Source of the DNA: Gracilaria vermiculophylla
Taxonomy: Eukaryota; Rhodophyta; Florideophyceae; Gracilariales; Gracilariaceae
NCBI GenBank assembly: GCA_019155205.2
Contig: JAHNZQ020003147.1
Span: forward strand, 852,649-916,648
Reading direction: 5' to 3'
Length of the DNA: 64,000 nucleotides
Shown piece by piece: positions 51,884-62,900 of this stretch (the stretch's first letter is position 1; every line of letters starts with the position of its first letter). A program made the position numbers and the translations under genes. Under the pieces are notes generated by a model. The model did not search any database, was not told the origin of the DNA, and saw only the letters and a list, made by a program, of their open reading frames with translations.

Positions 51884-54800
51884 TTGGACCCATGCGATTC
51901 CTTTCAGGATTCTGGTTGCACGCACCACCGTGAGAATTACAAAATGTTCGCCTCTACCAGATTCTCCCCTATCTCCTCCATCACAGTGCGCGCTATCCCA
52001 GATACCGGGGCTGACCCCAATCTGGTGCACGTCGACGTGCTCCCGCGGTCTGCTCTCGCCTCCTTGAGGACTGGTAAGCTCCCTACGGTGAAGGATGCGT
52101 CGCGTAGAGCATTAAACATCCTCGGAGCGGTTCCCCTGTATCTCCAGCTGGGCTCCTCACACGTAAAGGTGTGGTTCCTCTCGGCATCCAACTTGGAAGC
52201 ATAATGCATATTGGGCAGTTCCTTTGTGGATCGGTGTGTACGTGCAATCTACACACGCCTGCGGAAGGTGACGTATCATGACACCGCCCCTGTAGGTATC
52301 GTGTCCGCATCTTCAGGACCGGACGCCAACGCGTGTCATGTGGGTAATCTTCCAAAGGCGACGCAGTCGAATAAGCTCCGGGTGGTGAAAAGCATCGAAA
52401 TACCCGCGAGGAGTCAGGCCGAAGTTTGGTTGCAGATCTCTGCATCTGGCCTTCCACTCGTAAAGGGGATTCCACACCTGACGACGAAGCAGCACCCCAT
52501 GATGGCTTACGGTGTTATGGAAATAGTACCGAAAATTCCAGTCAGGGATGTGCTCGCCAACCTAAAGGAGTCACCGTTATGGCTCCAGAAAGGAAATGTC
52601 GTCGGATTGGAACCACCCCCCCCCCCCCCCCCCCCCCCCCCCCCTTCTGCAAGACTGGCTCATCCTACTCGTGTGGAAGACCTTATGGAACGCGATGCGA
52701 TCGCCATCATTGAGGCTGAAGCGACTTCAACAGCTCCAGAGGAAGAGAATCCTGCCACCTGGTAGGAGAGGCTCCAAACTGGCGAGAATTTCGAAGAGTA
52801 TCGCCATAAGATAGCGGGGATGCTATCCGCCTTTTGGAACATGTGTTCTGGTCTCCTGGGTCACGTTATCTTTGCCAAGCACCGGATCGAGCTCACACCT
52901 GAAGCGAAACTGGTGCCCCAACTCACGAGGAAGGACGGACCACATGCGCGCGATTTCGAACCCGATGAGGTCCACCGAATGCTTGAAAAGGGCGCCATCG
53001 AGCTCTTCAATTCCGAATGGGCCTCCTCGGTGGTGTTTTTGAATAAGGCAGATGGCTCCTTGAGATGTTGCATTGGTTAAATACGCCTCAACGAGGTGAC
53101 GGTTTGCGATTCGTACCCGCTACCCCGTATGGATGAATGCATTGCCTCCTTAGGTGATGCGCCCGTTTTCTACACGCTGGATGCCAACAGCAGCTACTGG
53201 CAAATTGAGAGGGATGACTCTGTGATGGATAAGACAATGTTCATCTCGCACTGTGGAATTTTCAGATTCCGAAGGATGCCATTTGGATTGAAGAATGCAC
53301 CCGCTACGTTCCAAGAAGTGGTTACATAATCCCGTCAAAGGTGAAGTGGAAGTACCCCTTGGGGTATATTGACGATGTCATCATATACTCCCGCAGCGTG
53401 GAGGAGCACTTTATGCATATGAAGCTCGTGCTCCAACTCCTGAAGGATGCTGGACTCACTTTCAAGCTGAAGAAATGTTTCTTTTTCTAGTCCTTGGTAG
53501 ACTACCTGGGGCACGTTGTGCTACCGGGCCGCAAAACGTTTTGCACAAAAATTCGGGAGGCCATCTAAGAAGATAACCCTCCCACAAACCAGACGGAGCT
53601 CCGCACATTTCTAGGGTTTTGCAATGTATTCCGGAGGTTTGTACCGAATTTCTCCCGTATAGCGGCGACATTACATCGCTTTTTGGAGAAGGACAAGCCG
53701 ACGCAAATGGGTATCCTGACAGACGACGATTTTGAAGCCTTTAACACCCTGAAGAGGAGACTGCAAGAGCTACCGATCTTGGTACTCCCAAAGCGTCACG
53801 GCCGAATGGTGCTGGACACAAACACCTGTAAATATCAGTTCGGATGTGCTTTCCTACCGGAATAACCTGAAGGTAGACTTGAACCTATCGGATACTTGAG
53901 TCGCAGCCTTTCACTTACGTAACTGAATTATTCCACCTCGGAGAGCGAATGTCTCACCATCGTCTGGGCGGTGTTGCTTTTACGCCCATACCTGGAAGGC
54001 GCGCCTCTCACCTTGAGGACGGACTATGCACCATTAAAGTGGATTCTGTCTTTGATGGATGGTTCCGGCCGCCGGGAAAGGTGAAGGCTACGCCTCCTGG
54101 AATTCGAGATTGACATCTTTTACTTTCCTGGCATATAACATCAGGCAGCGGACGCGCTCTCGCGAATATCCACAGAGTCCGAGGACAGAACACCTTCGGA
54201 GGACATAATTCCGTGTCTGGTCATCCAGGACGCCGACAGGAAAGAAGAATCCGATGGAGAATGCTTGGAATGCTGCGAACCTGGAGAAAAGTACAGTGGG
54301 CTCCCTTAGTTGATGGCCCTTGTCAAAGAGGAAAAAGAAGTTCTCTCCATCAGGATGGCGGAGTTCCTGAAGGAACAGAGTACGGATGCGTATAGCAAGC
54401 AGTGCGTCGCCAGCGGGGAAGAACTAACATCGTCATTAGATGTCGACCCAGACGGCTTACTTGTACTTTGCGCTCCTCTGGAGGGTGCGCTCCAAAACGT
54501 AGTCCCGACGAGCTTACGGGCGGGGGTGCTGTATCTCGCACGCTAACCCTCGCTTGCCGGGCACCCCGGTGGGTGGCGCATGTATTTCACCATGAGGAGG
54601 GAGTTCTATTGGCCGAACATGGCTAAAGATGCATTCTAAACGGTAACGGATTGCCACTCGTTCGCCACAGCTAGGGGAAAAATCCGCAGACACCGGACGC
54701 CGCTCACACTGTTCCCGTCTTTAGGACAGTTGAAGTTCAAGGCCATGGATATTTTGGGGCCGCTCCCCAAAGTCGGAGAGTGTGTTCCGATACACCCTCG

Positions 54801-55928
54801 ACTGATCGGTTCTCGAAGATCACGCGTGCCATTCATCTCCAGAGGACCACTGCAGCAGCAATTAACCACGCTTTTTTGGAGCACTGGGCTAACCCATATG
54901 GGATGCAACTGTAATTCCTTATGAACAACGGGCCCCAGTTCGTGGCGAAGCCATTCAGCGCCATCTCCGGAATGCTGGGTATGAAACAGTTGTTTACATC
55001 TGCCTATCACCCCCAGACCAGCAGCCAAGTGGGGATGTTTAGCAAGAACATCGCCTCAATGCTGTACTACTACGTTGCAGACCACCAGAAGGATCGGGAC
55101 GCATATGTGGGCCAGCTCACGTATGCATACAACCTGCAGGGGCACCGCTTCACGGGAACCGCTCCTTTCAATCTGGTACTCTCGCTCTTCTTTCCTAATG
55201 CCGTCATTGCGGTACGCGCCACGGCGCACCGTGCGGATGGGCCACAGATACTAATAGCGGGGCAAACAAAACGCTCCATCGTAAGGCGGTATGAGGACGC
55301 ACCTTGCCTGGCAAAGGAGACACTCAATGCCTTGCCGAGGAGATATAAACTGGATTTTGACCGGAGGGTGATAGAAGGCCCTCACCGGAAGGAAGGTGAC
55401 AAGATTTTCCTCGACAAACATGAGAAAACAGCCAACGAACCGCCGGACGTCACGTGGAAGTTAGTGCCGACCACTTCAGGGCCTTACAAAGTCCTGATCA
55501 CCTATAGGGACACCGTCGCCATTGAGGTACACGGGCTCCGAGATGTCGCCTCTCGTGATAGGGTGACGAACGTCCTGACGCCCAACTATCCAGGAATGCC
55601 TGCCACCCGACATCAGAGCCCACGCGCGGAACCTTTTCATCCGACTACCTCAGGAGTGACGACTCCGTTGGATGCGGAAAACCGCACCACCACTCTTGGC
55701 GAGCAATTTCTGGAGGCTCCAGATGCTATCATGACCCCTGAAGGTGATATCTTCTACGCAATGGACCATATCGTCTTCCACCGACAAACCCCCACAGGAA
55801 CACTGTACCGCCTCCGCTGGTGCGAGTACACCTCAAAAGAGGACACGAAAGAACCTCGGGAGCACATCGCGGAGAATTTCATTAGAAGATACCATGCCAA
55901 TCTGTTGCGGAAACGACTCTCCGCATAG
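51884..55928 (+). pseudogene. Ty3/gypsy pol: protease, RT, RNase H, integrase (decayed)
   Basis: Domains read in order across many stops and shifts: retropepsin with AIPDTGADPNLV (about 51994-52030) and a later ILGSSF-like flap end (about 52205-52225); a 28-base C run (52617-52644) in the linker; RT from about 52860 with ELFNSEWASSVVFLNKADGS, YPLPRMDECIASLGD, FYTLDANSSYWQIE, RRMPFGLKNAPATFQ and the catalytic YIDDVIIYSRS (about 53365-53400); the tether and RNase H (FLGFCNVFRRFVPNFS, PIGYLSRSLS, ALSRISTES); and an integrase with the second catalytic region at NNGPQFVAKPF (Asp replaced by Asn, 54921), SAYHPQTSSQVGMF, and an SH3-like tail TSGPYKVLITYRDT. The last 335 codons (54921-55928) are open. 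Gag is missing upstream. Confidence 0.88.
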
Positions 55929-56197
55929 GCGCTCCCGTTTAGGAACGGGGAAGGGGGCCCCCAACGGGAGTTGTTTTTCGTCTCCGCTGTTTAACCCCCA
56001 CCCGAAGTTCTCTTTTTCGCCTCTAGGACGCTGGTGCCCGCTTTTCGCTCGCTCACATGGCAGCACTTCGTGTCGTTGAGCGCGCGGGCCCGTCCCATTC
56101 GTATTGCAACTACCGTTCACGAAGCTTCAGCTCCGACTTAAGAATCATTTTTCACGAGGCTACCAGGAACTAACTCCAATCGCAAGTGATCTTTCAC

Positions 56198-56945
56198 CTA
56201 GAAGTCACCGAGTCTCGTCGTATACTCCACTTCGAGGCTAGCTTCTGCCGAGAGTGCTTGTCTCTCGTAGAACTCCGACATGCTTTCGTTGATGGCCCCC
56301 ATCGAGGCTTGGTCCGCCCGGGCCTTGTGGGATTCTAAGACCCAGGCACGCGCCTCGAGCTGAACCTCCATAGGAGAAACCGCAGCAGGATGGCCCGGCA
56401 CCAGGCACGCCTGCACCAACTCCTGAAAGGAAGCCCCCAGAGCCCCAGAGGATAACCCGCCCGATGGTGCACCCGAAGCGACCATCTCCGTTGACGGAGC
56501 AACAACCGCCACGGAAGGAGACGCGGAGAGCGGACCAGCTGGGGACAGAGGCTTCCCGACGGGACTCTGCGGGCTCCGCCGTAGAGGGCGGCAGAGCCAA
56601 GAACGGAGTCGGTGACATCGGAGGGGACGGCGATGCAGGAACTGGAGCGCTGCGCAGGCGAGGCTGAGAAACAGGCGCAGAAAAGCTCCGCAGTGGGGGT
56701 TGCACCACCGGGGCCGAAGGTACCGGGAGGGGAGCAATCTCGTCCTCTTCCACAGAAGACATGGCGGCTACTACTGCGGGAGCATACGGCATTGCGACGG
56801 GCCGTGGCATTATAACCTTAGGAGGCGCACTCATATCCTGGGACGGAACCAGTAATCGACGAGGCATACGAGTCGCCAGGGTTTCCACCAAGGGCTCACA
56901 ATCGGGGACTTGGAGCCGTAGCACCTGAGGTGAGGGTTCTGACGC
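56198..56945 (-). pseudogene. Proline-rich retroelement ORF (ORF-A), right copy
   Basis: Minus-strand homologue of 49505-50253: LRLQVPDCEPLVETLA, VPSAPVVQPPLRSFSAPV, then after one frameshift (near 56600) GALGASFQELVQACLVPG and EVEYTTRLGDF at the end. It is truncated at its 5' side near 56945, where an LTR-like repeat begins. It is convergent with pol, whose stop lies 270 bp away. Confidence 0.65.
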
Positions 56946-56984
56946 AACTTAGGGAGCGGCTCGCGGTTATACGCCCTCAAGTGT

Positions 56985-57247
56985 GCTTGGTTTACTTCCT
57001 CAGACGTGTAGCTGGACTGGCAGATTATTTATCACGCCGGGAGCCCGCCTCAGCAGGTGTAACTACTGTAGTAATAACCTGCGACAATCATCTAAAATAA
57101 ATCTAGATTCTACCGTTCTTGAAGGGTACTGTAGCGCACGTGGGCCTAGTTATGCACCACGTGGCTCAGTTAATAAAGTACGAGCCCTTATTAGGAATAT
57201 TCCGTCGGAAAGCGACACCACATTATCACCTAGGGATTTACTTTAAA
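56985..57247 (+). repeat. LTR-like repeat, third direct copy
   Basis: Matches 46021-46272 and 46831-47080: GAGCCCGCCTCAGCAGGTGT, CTGTAGTAATAACCTGC, TGTAGCGCACGTGGGCC, TGCACCACGTGGCTCAG and an AATAAA. It directly abuts the truncated end of ORF-A and may be the 3' LTR of the 51.9-56.9 kb element or a separate solo LTR. Confidence 0.7.
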
Positions 57248-58172
57248 ACATCGTGCACCATTCCGTAGGAAGATATGCACATCATGTTTCCATAAGAACT
57301 GCTCCACAGGTTTGAGCGCATCGAACTCGGATGGCTTGAGTTCGAAGAAAAAGATGCTTTTTTAGACGTAGACACCACGACCGTCTCCGGCTTTTTGGAG
57401 AAAAGCCATTTTGTGACATTTACTGATGAACTCTTTTAAGCTGTTTTTAATGAACGGGAACTTTCTGACTTTTACGATTGGTAAACTCATTCGCTAGGCA
57501 GAGTCCACGTCTCTAAGAGACAGTCTTTTCGGCTCGTTAACAATACCTCCAACAAAATTGGGAACTACGGCCAAACTGCGCACAAAGTTGGTGAAGATGC
57601 GAGGTTCCTTCCATCAGCAAAACAAGAGATTCTGAAAATTTCGGATCAGATATTTGACACTGTGCCATTTACCGAGCACAAGCACTAGCGAAACCGCAAG
57701 GCCTACAAGCCGCTGTTCCACAAGTATCTCCATCGGAGCGCCATTCGCATCTTCACTCACCACGTCACAGTCTTTATAATATGATTATAAGAGTGACTCG
57801 ATGACATCTTAGTGTCGCTTCGTTTCGCCCTAGAAGAAAAAGGAAAACAAGGACTCGCAAAGATCCAATTCCTCTACAATACAATTTAAACCCGTACGGC
57901 TACTGCTGGCCTTCGTCGCCCTGCTTTTTCTACCGATTGCCTCTATAGTCCAAAATTTGGGTTAGGTTCAAGCCTGACAACTCACGCGGGACATTTAAGT
58001 GCACCCCCCACGAGGCTGGACTGGAAAAACATTCGAGTTCAGGAAGTTCCCCACCCCAGCCGACAGCCTTGTGGGATTGAGCAGGTTATGGCATTTTCGC
58101 GTCGACATGTGGCTCCTTAAGCAACGCTTTCAAGCTCTTCTGGGTGTTCCCTAAATCACTTCTTAATGGGAA
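57248..58172. other. Degenerate sequence left of the copia-like relic
   Basis: No frame above about 60 codons has recognisable motifs. It probably holds eroded upstream parts of the RT relic that follows. Confidence 0.3.
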
Positions 58173-58904
58173 GTGAGCGAGCTAAGGCTCATCATAGCCA
58201 AAACAGTAGATGATATACAGCTCACAGGCTTGCATGAAATCCTCAAAGCATTAGCCGATGCAATCTCTGCAAAGTTTGAAGTGATCCGCGTGACTTCTAA
58301 CGGAGAAACTTTCTTCAACACGCTTTTCATTGGCTTCCTTGAAGAGAAAAATTTCCATTCCTTTATAGAAGAATTTCTTTCCACCTTTGAACCGATCACC
58401 TGTTCCCATTTCAAAAAGAGGCAGAACGAACAGATTTGTACCTCAGTAGAGCAGAAAATATACTAAAGTCTCAGGAGAAAGCTCAATTTACTAGCCCATG
58501 GGGTTCTTCTGCAAGGCCCGTCGGTTGTAAGGAAAATGCAGCAGCCTGTTTTTTGCCTAAAAATCTATTACATCCTGCAGCATAACAAAGCTGTTATTCA
58601 TATTAATCTGTTGAAGCCAAGCTTCTTCTTCCTGGCTTCTGCTGGTACGCTACCAATGGAGTCTGCCAGGTTCCGCGTGCTTTTTTTCTGCAATGCCGAT
58701 TACGGCATAACCTCGTGTGGCGAAACAGATGTTTTGTGCGCCCTTGCCTATAATGCGAAAGATCAGACTGTCTGTCATATGGTCGACTGGCAAAGTGCAA
58801 AGCAGAATCAAGTACCTTTCCTCTCTGTCGGTGCCCAGATATTTGATCCAACTTATCCGCAGATCATTCAATCCTCATGGATGAGAACCTTTTGCACTTC
58901 TTAA
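58173..58904 (+). pseudogene. Copia-like RT/RNase H relic
   Basis: Two consecutive frames fit the end of a copia-type pol of the kind common in fungi and algae. 58173-58466 has IIAKTVDDIQLTG (RT catalytic region with VDD) and LADAISAKFEVIRV. 58536-58904 ends with NADYGITSCGETDVLCALAY and HMVDWQSAKQNQVPFLSVGAQIF, which resemble the RNase H strand and the following W(Q/S)S.KQ..V block with its AE helix. Key acidic residues are partly lost and the frames are broken, so only a relic is claimed. Confidence 0.45.
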
Positions 58905-59912
58905 GTCCGATGGAGGCTGCAAAACGCCCAAGTTTTACCCTGCTTGTCTATTCCTAAAAACTCTACGGCACCATCTAAAAATTATAAGCACAGGTAGACT
59001 ATCGCTGGTGACCTACCGTCACGCACCTACGTGACAATTTCGAAGTAGATTAATTCTTTTTAATGTATCCGTGGTTGACAGAACCCAGCGGATGCGCTAC
59101 CCAAATCCCCTCCCAAGGCTTCAAGGTGCTCAATCATTTAATGATATGGTGTCCACCATGCATGGCTCGCTAAACTTCAGAATACATTCTAAATTGTCTG
59201 CCTGTACGCAAAACTACTTCTTCTTTTCATGCCGCGCGCGCCTTAGACGCGAAAAAATTGGCGACAGCTCCCTGCAGACACAAATAGAGCGTTAAGTACA
59301 TGAACATTCGTCTGTCACGCATTTCAAACCGCTTCATGTATAAGACCCGACTTCGACTCCCAGAAATTGTGATGCGCATTGCATCTTCAGAATTAGTCAA
59401 TCTATGGGCATTGCTGCGGTCCAGAAGTCAAAAATTGCAAGGCAAGAACACAAAACGCGATTCTATTATTGGATCTATCACTGCATGTTACTGGATATCT
59501 CCCTTACATATATGCTGCGCTATACGTGCGTTGGCAAGCCCAGAGTCTGCAAAAAACAGAATACAATGGGATGCCAGCCCCAATGTTTTTCGTCGCGGTA
59601 ACAGCCATCGTAGCTTCTTTCTTGCAGCCCACGCACACACATTGAACCACGGATAGAAGCGTGTGGTCGCCCGGAGTTGGACGGTTTTGCGTTCGGACTT
59701 TGGGCTTGTCGAGACTAAAACAAAACGGCGGTGTTTCAATGAAGTTTACGAAAAGCGCGGTGAGCCGGCTCCTGGTGGGCAATCGGGTAAGTTCGATACT
59801 ACCGGGAGATGGGTGGCATCGGGGCGCCAGCGGTCGATATATAGACTCAAGCCTGCAACACTGGCCTCTCTTTCGACAGGTTGTCTACTATTGCGCGGCG
59901 GCGTAGAAAATA
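58905..59912. other. No gene seen
   Basis: About 1 kb between retroelement relics. Short frames on both strands show no motif. Confidence 0.45.
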
Positions 59913-62900
59913 CTACGTCGACGGTACCGCACATACAGTGACAATACCCCACTCATCTCTTTCAAATACGAAGAGCGGCTCGAGCCTTCGCGACCAGGGT
60001 GGCCGGGATATTTTTGCGCTGCAGCAAGGGCTGGACCATAGAAGGGACATCTTCAAAGACATGGTGGAGAGGCTAGACGGTGCTCTCAGATTTGTTAAGG
60101 CCTTTCCATTGGACAATGACTTGAAGTCCGTTAGGGCTGTCTTGTAACTCCATGAGCGGGGCAACGGGCATGGCTAGCTCGGATTGCAACACGTGATCCA
60201 TGATCACGCGTTCGTCTACCACGTCGACGCGGTAAAATTGCAGACTTATCGCGTATATCTCGTCCAGACGGCCTGAGCGTAAGTCTTCGACTTGGTACAC
60301 AAAGTCATTGAGCACTTTAGTGACCCAATGGGGACCACGCCAGCGAAGCAGCAGCTTACCGCCAGCGCAGTACTCGTCACGTGCGACGAGTACGAAATTT
60401 CCCTATTCGAAGTTAGGTAACTTGCCACGTGAGGCAGATGGTCGAGATTGCTCGCGACTTTTGACCACTCTGGACTATACGAGCGGGCAAAGCTCAGCGG
60501 AGGACTTGATGAGGTTTTCAACATTTCCCTGGCGCTCCAGCTGCGAATTAGTAAGAGATACTGGCTTTGACGTAGAGGAGCGGAGATAGATGTTGATTGG
60601 TGGTGTCGCCTTGCGTCCTAGAAAGGCCGTGATGGGACAAACATTGCCGCGCAACGGGGTTGAGGAATGTTTCGAGACCGAAGCAAAGATTGGAAGGAGG
60701 TCGTGCCATTCGTTGGTCTGCATTTTCAATTCCGACAAGACCCCTCGAGCCACGCGAACTAACTCCTTTCCTAGTCGCTCAACTCCCCCGTTGCTTCAGG
60801 GGCAGTAGGGCAGCGTGAAATGGTGCAGCACCTGAAGGCGCTTGCAGAACAGACAGATGAATTCGTTCTTGAAGTGTTTGGGTCCATCTGATATCAGGAC
60901 AGTGGGGACAGCGAAGGCGTTGCACCAGTCGATGATTGCGGAAGCTGCGTTTTTAGCGTTGGTGTTTTCGGAGGCGAATAATCACTTACAATCCGAATGG
61001 TCGTGTCGGAGCATGATGACATACTTGGCCCCAGTCTTACCAAGTCCAAGATAGATTTAGTCGAACTGAAGGAGATCATTGGGCTTGGTTCCATGGACGG
61101 CCGGACCGAACCGGCGTGGTATCCTTTCCCCTTCAACTGTCGATAGACAGTGGATGATGGCCAGACGAAGGCGCGTAAATCCGCGAGCAGGGTTGATTAG
61201 TAATAGCATTGAGCATTAACGCCGCGGTGGCGTCACGTCCGCGATGACGGGAAGGACCAGAGTGGGTGATGACACACAGACGGAGTTGCAGATCCGCAGC
61301 TTCGTCGCGGATCCAAACAGCATCGGTATCTTTGGAAGTCCAGACATGTTTGGAGAGTCTAAGTCCTTCACGACGAGTGGAATCATGGTGCTGCTGGGTT
61401 TTGGCGATGAAATAGCTGGACGTACACTTAAAACGTTCGCGGTGGACAACGATAGAAGATCAGGCAAGTGCACATTCTGGCGGACAGTGTTGGGCTGGGT
61501 CGTCCAGTGGGACAAGAGGTCGGTCCAGACGTTTGCGTCGCCGTTGATGTGGAAGCACGTGTAGAGGTACATGCTAGGACTCACGGCCCATCGTAGTACT
61601 TTGTGCACGGAGGTGGTTGATATGTCGGGCACGATGGACAGAGGGTCGAAGAGAAGATAAGGTTGTTATGGTCGGTGTAAAGATCGAAACCGTCGGAAGG
61701 GGCAGCGATCCAGTGCATACGGTCCGAAGCAGTCAACACAGTGTAGACCTTTTTCAACAAGACCTACCATACAAGTGGAGTCGCGTTGAAGAGACCGGAG
61801 AGGAGCGCCAGCGGTGAGTAGTTCTACCCGGCCTGAGCCTTATGGACATCGATACGTGGGAATTGTGTAACGGTCCCGGATCAGGCCGTGTCAGAATCGT
61901 CGGTGTATACTCACAAACATTGGTTTACTTCGCGATGTGCGAGAGTGACCTGATGGGCAAGGGCGTGTTAACAGGCTTCGAAGGCGCCCAGTTCGTTCTG
62001 ACCCTAGCCTAGATTGAAGAGAATGACTCGGCTGACTGCGCGCTCGGTGCGCTTCTTCACATGATTGTAGACACATTCCATGACTTCGTGCAGCGGAGAA
62101 ACGAGGTCTGTGAAGTTTGGAATACCCTGCTTGAACCAATGCAGGGCACGGAAGAACTGTTGAAGTTGCGACCCGGAGGTCGGCCGCTCCATCGTAAACA
62201 GGCCTTTCAACCGTCGCGGGTCGTAGCGAATGTCCTCAGGGGACACAAAGCAGCCGTACCAGCCGATTTCCGTGGCAAAGAGCGTGTAATTGCCGAGGTG
62301 CAGTTTGAAATATTTTTCTACGAAGAGGGCGAAGAACGACTGGATAGATTTGAGAAGTTTTTCCACTCTCGGCGCATATAGGAGTACGTCATCCAGGCAA
62401 AACAGGCTGTAAGGCTTCAAGTCGTTTGGGATGATTCCGGCGATTGATGAATTCAGGTGGGTGATGGCGTTCTTCGTTCCGTGTAGGACACGCGTTGGAG
62501 TGAAGATCCCATCCGGCGTTATGGACTATTGACTCTCTTGAGACTCTTTGGCTGTGTACAGCTGCCTGTAGCTGTGTGACAAGTCGAATTATGCGAAGTA
62601 CTTCGACCGACTCACTTTGGTCAGCTCTTGTCCGAGGTTCGGCATCGGAAAGTGGTGCTTTATGGTGTATAAATTCACCGAGCAAATATTGCACGTAAAA
62701 ACAAACTTTGCGCGCGGTATGGGCACAAAAAGGGATTCGCAGGTCCACTTGGATGTCGGTTTTGGGTGCGCAAGGCCGTGACAGACGAGACTCTTGACGA
62801 ACGTGGCTGGGAAGTCTCGTTGCTTTTTGGAGTACTTCCGGTGACGGACCTTTGCCGGCTTTCCATCAGTGGTGAGCTCGATGCTTAGCGGCGGAAGGCG

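Noticed and set aside
51540..52067. 175-codon frame upstream of the protease
   Set aside because: It overlaps the retropepsin frame in another phase and is Ser/Arg/Pro-rich without motifs.
57955..57985. tRNA B-box-like GGTTCAAGCC
   Set aside because: No matching A box, acceptor stem or cloverleaf could be formed around it.
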